IMG/VR virus record: IMGVR_UViG_3300029787_000111
Location: 1 to 41,389 of that record
Length of the DNA stretch: 41,389 nucleotides
Origin: a virus
Strand: one strand, 5' to 3'
The notes under the pieces are model-generated. The model had not been told where the DNA came from and searched no databases. It saw only the letters and a program-made list of their open reading frames with translations. The number at the start of each line of letters is the position of its first letter. The stretch's first letter is position 1. This document shows, piece by piece, positions 39,314-41,389 of this stretch. The translations under genes were made by a program, and so were the position numbers.

Positions 39314-39786
39314 TTATTTCACGATATATGAAAAGGTTTGATTCATGGATGTCTTGTGCATATAAAGCTGATGAAGGCACCGCTGGATATGAATTTCCAG
39401 ATGAAAGAGGTGTCATTTATCAATATGTTTATTATGGATCAGCAAAAATTGCAAAACCATTTTCAGATGATGTCACTATCATCAAAGCAAATGGTAAATT
39501 AATTGATGTAAAAAAGTTTTATAGACAACATAATGTTTTCCATTTTTTAGAAAATACATCAATGTGGGGATTTAATACATTAAATGATGATGATGATTGG
39601 GATGGTAAACTCGTGGTTGAAGATAAAATAAAAGTGGATTCAGAGTCTGTTTTGATTTGTCTTGATGGTCATCCAATCGTGAATGATATTGAATTAAAAA
39701 AATATGATTATGATGAATTGTTAATTGGAAAAGAATATGATATACTGTTAAATAGTGGTGTATTAGCTTTGTTCACAAAATTATGA
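39310..39786 (+). CDS. Unknown protein in the oxygenase cluster (158 aa)
   Basis: The 158-aa protein starts MIISRYMKRFDSWMSCAYKA and is beta-rich and aromatic: GVIYQYVYYGSAKIAKPFSD, then VTIIKANGKLIDVKKFYRQH, NVFHFLENTSMWGFNTL, and a C-terminal VLICLDGHPIVNDIELKKYD and YDILLNSGVLALF. The strand pattern suggests a cupin-like or jelly-roll fold without a complete metal motif, which is speculative. It has a clear GAGGAG SD at 39295-39300, and overlaps the next gene by 4 bases. Confidence 0.75.
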   Translation: MIISRYMKRFDSWMSCAYKADEGTAGYEFPDERGVIYQYVYYGSAKIAKPFSDDVTIIKANGKLIDVKKFYRQHNVFHFLENTSMWGFNTLNDDDDWDGKLVVEDKIKVDSESVLICLDGHPIVNDIELKKYDYDELLIGKEYDILLNSGVLALFTKL

Positions 39787-40274
39787 TAACTAAACAAGAT
39801 ATCAAAGATTTATATGAGTGGGCTAAAGTAACTAAGTTTCCACTTTATAAATTACATAATCCAAGACCATATTCCAACAATCTTATTGATTACAGTTGGA
39901 ATAAATTAGTAAATCGTAAGAATAGGACTCTTATTCGTAAAAAATTTATGAACGAGAAAATTATAAAGATTCATGAGAATCACGAGATTTTGTGGTCTGC
40001 GATTGGTGTTTTCTATGCAGGAACAAAAGTAGAAAAACACAGAGACCCTGATATTTTTAGTGAACCATATAAAAGAATACAGATACCCATAAAAATACCT
40101 GATAAAGAAAAATGTTATATGGTATGGGAAAATGGTAGGAAAACACACTGGGAGGAGGGAGAACCGCAACTACATTATGTAATGGATTTAGAACATGAAG
40201 GACACAACTATTCTGATGAGGAAATGATATTTTTAATGTTAGATATAAAGAAAACCACAGAAGTTATTTTATGA
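39783..40274 (+). CDS. Aspartyl/asparaginyl beta-hydroxylase-like protein
   Basis: The 163-aa protein has the core pattern of the Asp/Asn beta-hydroxylase group of beta-helix oxygenases: GVFYAGTKVEKHRDPD with H86-x-D88, then KRIQIPIKIPDKEKCYMVWE, HWEEGEPQLHYVMDLEHEGH with a second His (H138 or H141), and YSDEEMIFLMLDI. R98 may anchor the co-substrate carboxylate. The N-terminal 70 residues are helical and basic. It overlaps the previous gene by 4 bases and its stop is 7 bases from the next ATG. Enzyme class is likely; substrate is unknown. Confidence 0.7.
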   Translation: MITKQDIKDLYEWAKVTKFPLYKLHNPRPYSNNLIDYSWNKLVNRKNRTLIRKKFMNEKIIKIHENHEILWSAIGVFYAGTKVEKHRDPDIFSEPYKRIQIPIKIPDKEKCYMVWENGRKTHWEEGEPQLHYVMDLEHEGHNYSDEEMIFLMLDIKKTTEVIL

Positions 40275-40281
40275 ATTGATT

Positions 40282-40926
40282 ATGGAAAATTTACACGCAG
40301 ACGCATATACTGAACCATTCCCACATCTCATAATAAAAGATTTTTATAATGATGATGAACTTAAATTGATATGGGAAGAATTAGATTTTTTGACAAAACC
40401 AAATAAATTAATGGGTACGAGAGAATATGGTGGTGTTGTCAATTATACAAATGCAAAAGCTTTAATGTTAGATGATGTTTACTCAACAAAATATAGACCC
40501 ATATCAAATATATTAACAGTTACGAGAAAAATGTTTGATTCTGAAATATTAAATGCTTTCTCAAATGTACATGACTGTCTGTCCATAGCTAAGTCTTGTA
40601 ATTGGGATACTACTAAGGTGAGATATTATCATGATGGTGACGATTATAGACCACACGTAGATATGCAGATGCAGTATCTTGCATTTTCATATTTCCACAA
40701 GGAACCTAAGAAGTTTGATGGTGGTGAGTTATATTTTCCTGATTATGATTATCAATACTCATGTGATAATAACTCTATTATAATGTTACCAGGTTGGGTT
40801 AAACATGGAGTTAAAAAAGTTACTGTTAAAGATTCAGATTATTTTGATGGTTATGGTAGATACTCTATTACTACATTTTTTAGTAACAAAGAACGATTAC
40901 AAAATAAAGATCGAATTAATTTTTAA
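40282..40926 (+). CDS. Prolyl 4-hydroxylase-like 2OG-Fe(II) oxygenase
   Basis: The ATG at 40282 is preferred to an in-frame TTG two codons earlier; it gives 214 aa starting MENLHADAYTEPFPHLIIKD. The sequence contains TTKVRYYHDGDDYRPHVDMQ with H125-x-D127, FHKEPKKFDGGELYFPDYDY, SIIMLPGWVKHGVKKV with the distal His H175, and R193 in YGRYSITTFF for 2-oxoglutarate. All iron and co-substrate residues are present, the clearest of the four oxygenase-like genes. It ends the cluster, followed by a terminator. The opening 'EPFPHLIIKDF' is typical of P4H-type phage and bacterial enzymes. Confidence 0.88.
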   Translation: MENLHADAYTEPFPHLIIKDFYNDDELKLIWEELDFLTKPNKLMGTREYGGVVNYTNAKALMLDDVYSTKYRPISNILTVTRKMFDSEILNAFSNVHDCLSIAKSCNWDTTKVRYYHDGDDYRPHVDMQMQYLAFSYFHKEPKKFDGGELYFPDYDYQYSCDNNSIIMLPGWVKHGVKKVTVKDSDYFDGYGRYSITTFFSNKERLQNKDRINF

Positions 40927-40953
40927 TTAAGAGATCAGTTAAAAAAGTGTCAC

Positions 40954-40978
40954 AAGCCCCCTGCATGGGGGTTTTTTT
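40954..40978 (+). terminator. Rho-independent terminator of the oxygenase cluster
   Basis: CCCCC (40957-40961), loop TGCAT, GGGGG (40967-40971), extended by a G-T and two A-T pairs, followed by seven T residues (40972-40978). It lies 31 bases after the last oxygenase stop. Confidence 0.9.
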
Positions 40979-40979
40979 A

Positions 40980-40988
40980 TGCTATAAT
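40980..40988 (+). promoter_or_regulatory. Extended -10 promoter directly after the terminator
   Basis: TGC-TATAAT (40980-40988) is a perfect -10 with TGN extension. No -35 is possible, since that place is the terminator stem. The arrangement matches 80-96 at the other end of the window. The ATG of the helicase is 21 bases further. Confidence 0.65.
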
Positions 40989-41009
40989 AAGTATATCAAC
41001 AGGAAACCT

Positions 41010-41389
41010 ATGCAACTAAGACCACACCAAGAGCAAGCAATACAGGCAATGATTGACAATGACAAAGGTCAGGTTATTGTTCCTACAGGTGGTGGTAAGA
41101 CTATCTGTATGATACAGGATGCCAAGAGAGAGTTCTCAAAGTTCCCTCAACATACCATAGTGGTTGTTGCTCCTCGTATTCTATTGGCAAACCAGTTGTC
41201 AGCAGAGTTTCTTGAGTTCATTACTGATGTCAAAGTGATGCACGTTCACAGTGGAGAGACTCATCACTTCAGTACAACTAAGGTTGATGCTATCAGAGAG
41301 TTCAACTTTCATAATGCTAACGATGGTCACAACCAGTTGATCTTCACAACATATCATTCACTACACAGAATTGCTGAGAGTAATATTGT
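41010..41389 (+). CDS. Superfamily II DEAD/DEAH helicase, 5' part (right edge)
   Basis: The first 126 codons are present and open to the end of the window. The sequence opens with a Q-motif-like LRPHQEQAIQAM, followed by Walker A VPTGGGKT (24-31), motif Ia-like VVVAPRILLANQL and the FTTYHSL segment, the start of a UvsW/type III restriction Res-like helicase. Cyanophages carry both UvsW and other SF2 helicases; the missing C-terminal part would be needed to decide. An AGGAAA SD is present at 41001-41006. The codons look richer in G+C than the fibre genes. Confidence 0.85.
   Translation, partial: MQLRPHQEQAIQAMIDNDKGQVIVPTGGGKTICMIQDAKREFSKFPQHTIVVVAPRILLANQLSAEFLEFITDVKVMHVHSGETHHFSTTKVDAIREFNFHNANDGHNQLIFTTYHSLHRIAESNI

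Noticed and set aside
40276-40281. TTG start two codons upstream of the last oxygenase
   Set aside because: The ATG at 40282 is the better codon, and the family consensus starts near it.
1-41389. tRNA genes, photosynthesis genes (psbA, psbD, hli), integrase or attachment sites
   Set aside because: Looked for as typical cyanophage features, but no supporting sequence was recognised in this window.

Overview
The window is a contiguous piece of an AT-rich genome of a marine T4-like myovirus, most probably a cyanophage infecting Prochlorococcus or Synechococcus. The evidence is a set of recognisable T4 core genes (gp33, gp59, gp32, gp53, gp48, gp4, gp26, a gp27/gp5-type hub), exact T4 late-promoter boxes (TATAAATA and variants), and typical marine cyanophage accessories: thyX, phoH, a DUF1825-like protein otherwise known from cyanobacteria, giant tail-fibre proteins with S74 chaperone domains, and a cluster of double-stranded beta-helix oxygenases. 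No photosynthesis gene, tRNA, integrase, IS element or CRISPR array was seen, so the cyanobacterial host is inferred. Coding is almost continuous and no gene-free stretch exceeds 100 bases.

Layout. (1) 1-446: the end of an unidentified gene, a terminator, and two tiny genes leading into thyX. (2) 443-4927: nucleotide and DNA metabolism (thyX, phoH, a PD-(D/E)XK exonuclease, gp33, gp59, a DUF1825-like gene, and gp32 with its own consensus sigma70 promoter). (3) 4928-7407, minus strand: gp53, gp48, a conserved small protein and gp4, convergent with gp32 without a single intervening base. (4) 7442-16032, plus strand: the tail/baseplate hub block (tube-initiator-like protein, gp26-type chaperone, a small -1-frame ORF, two tape-measure-position proteins, hub gp27-like, gp5 OB-fold hub, beta-helical needle). 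(5) 16032-37610: about 21.5 kb of fibre and adhesin genes (1214, 332, 2518, 1969, 711 and 342 aa), interrupted by one 62-aa gene with its own promoter. (6) 37661-40926: six tightly packed genes, four of which look like 2-oxoglutarate/Fe(II)-type beta-helix enzymes. (7) A terminator, then the 5' part of a superfamily II helicase running off the right edge.

The most notable signal is at the end of the gp26-like gene. A SD-like GGAGGG, a T-TTT-TTC slippery heptamer in the correct frame, and a perfect 12-bp hairpin 4 nt downstream lead into the -1 frame of a 60-codon ORF. This is the architecture of a lambda G/GT-style programmed frameshift, giving a predicted 300-aa tail assembly chaperone fusion next to two related coiled-coil/hydrophobic proteins that sit where a tape measure would be. 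Other points of interest are a gp32 that has lost all its zinc-binding cysteines, fibre modules shared between paralogous giant proteins, a very recent in-frame duplication inside the largest fibre gene, and early-type extended -10 promoters driving the oxygenase cluster and other non-virion genes.
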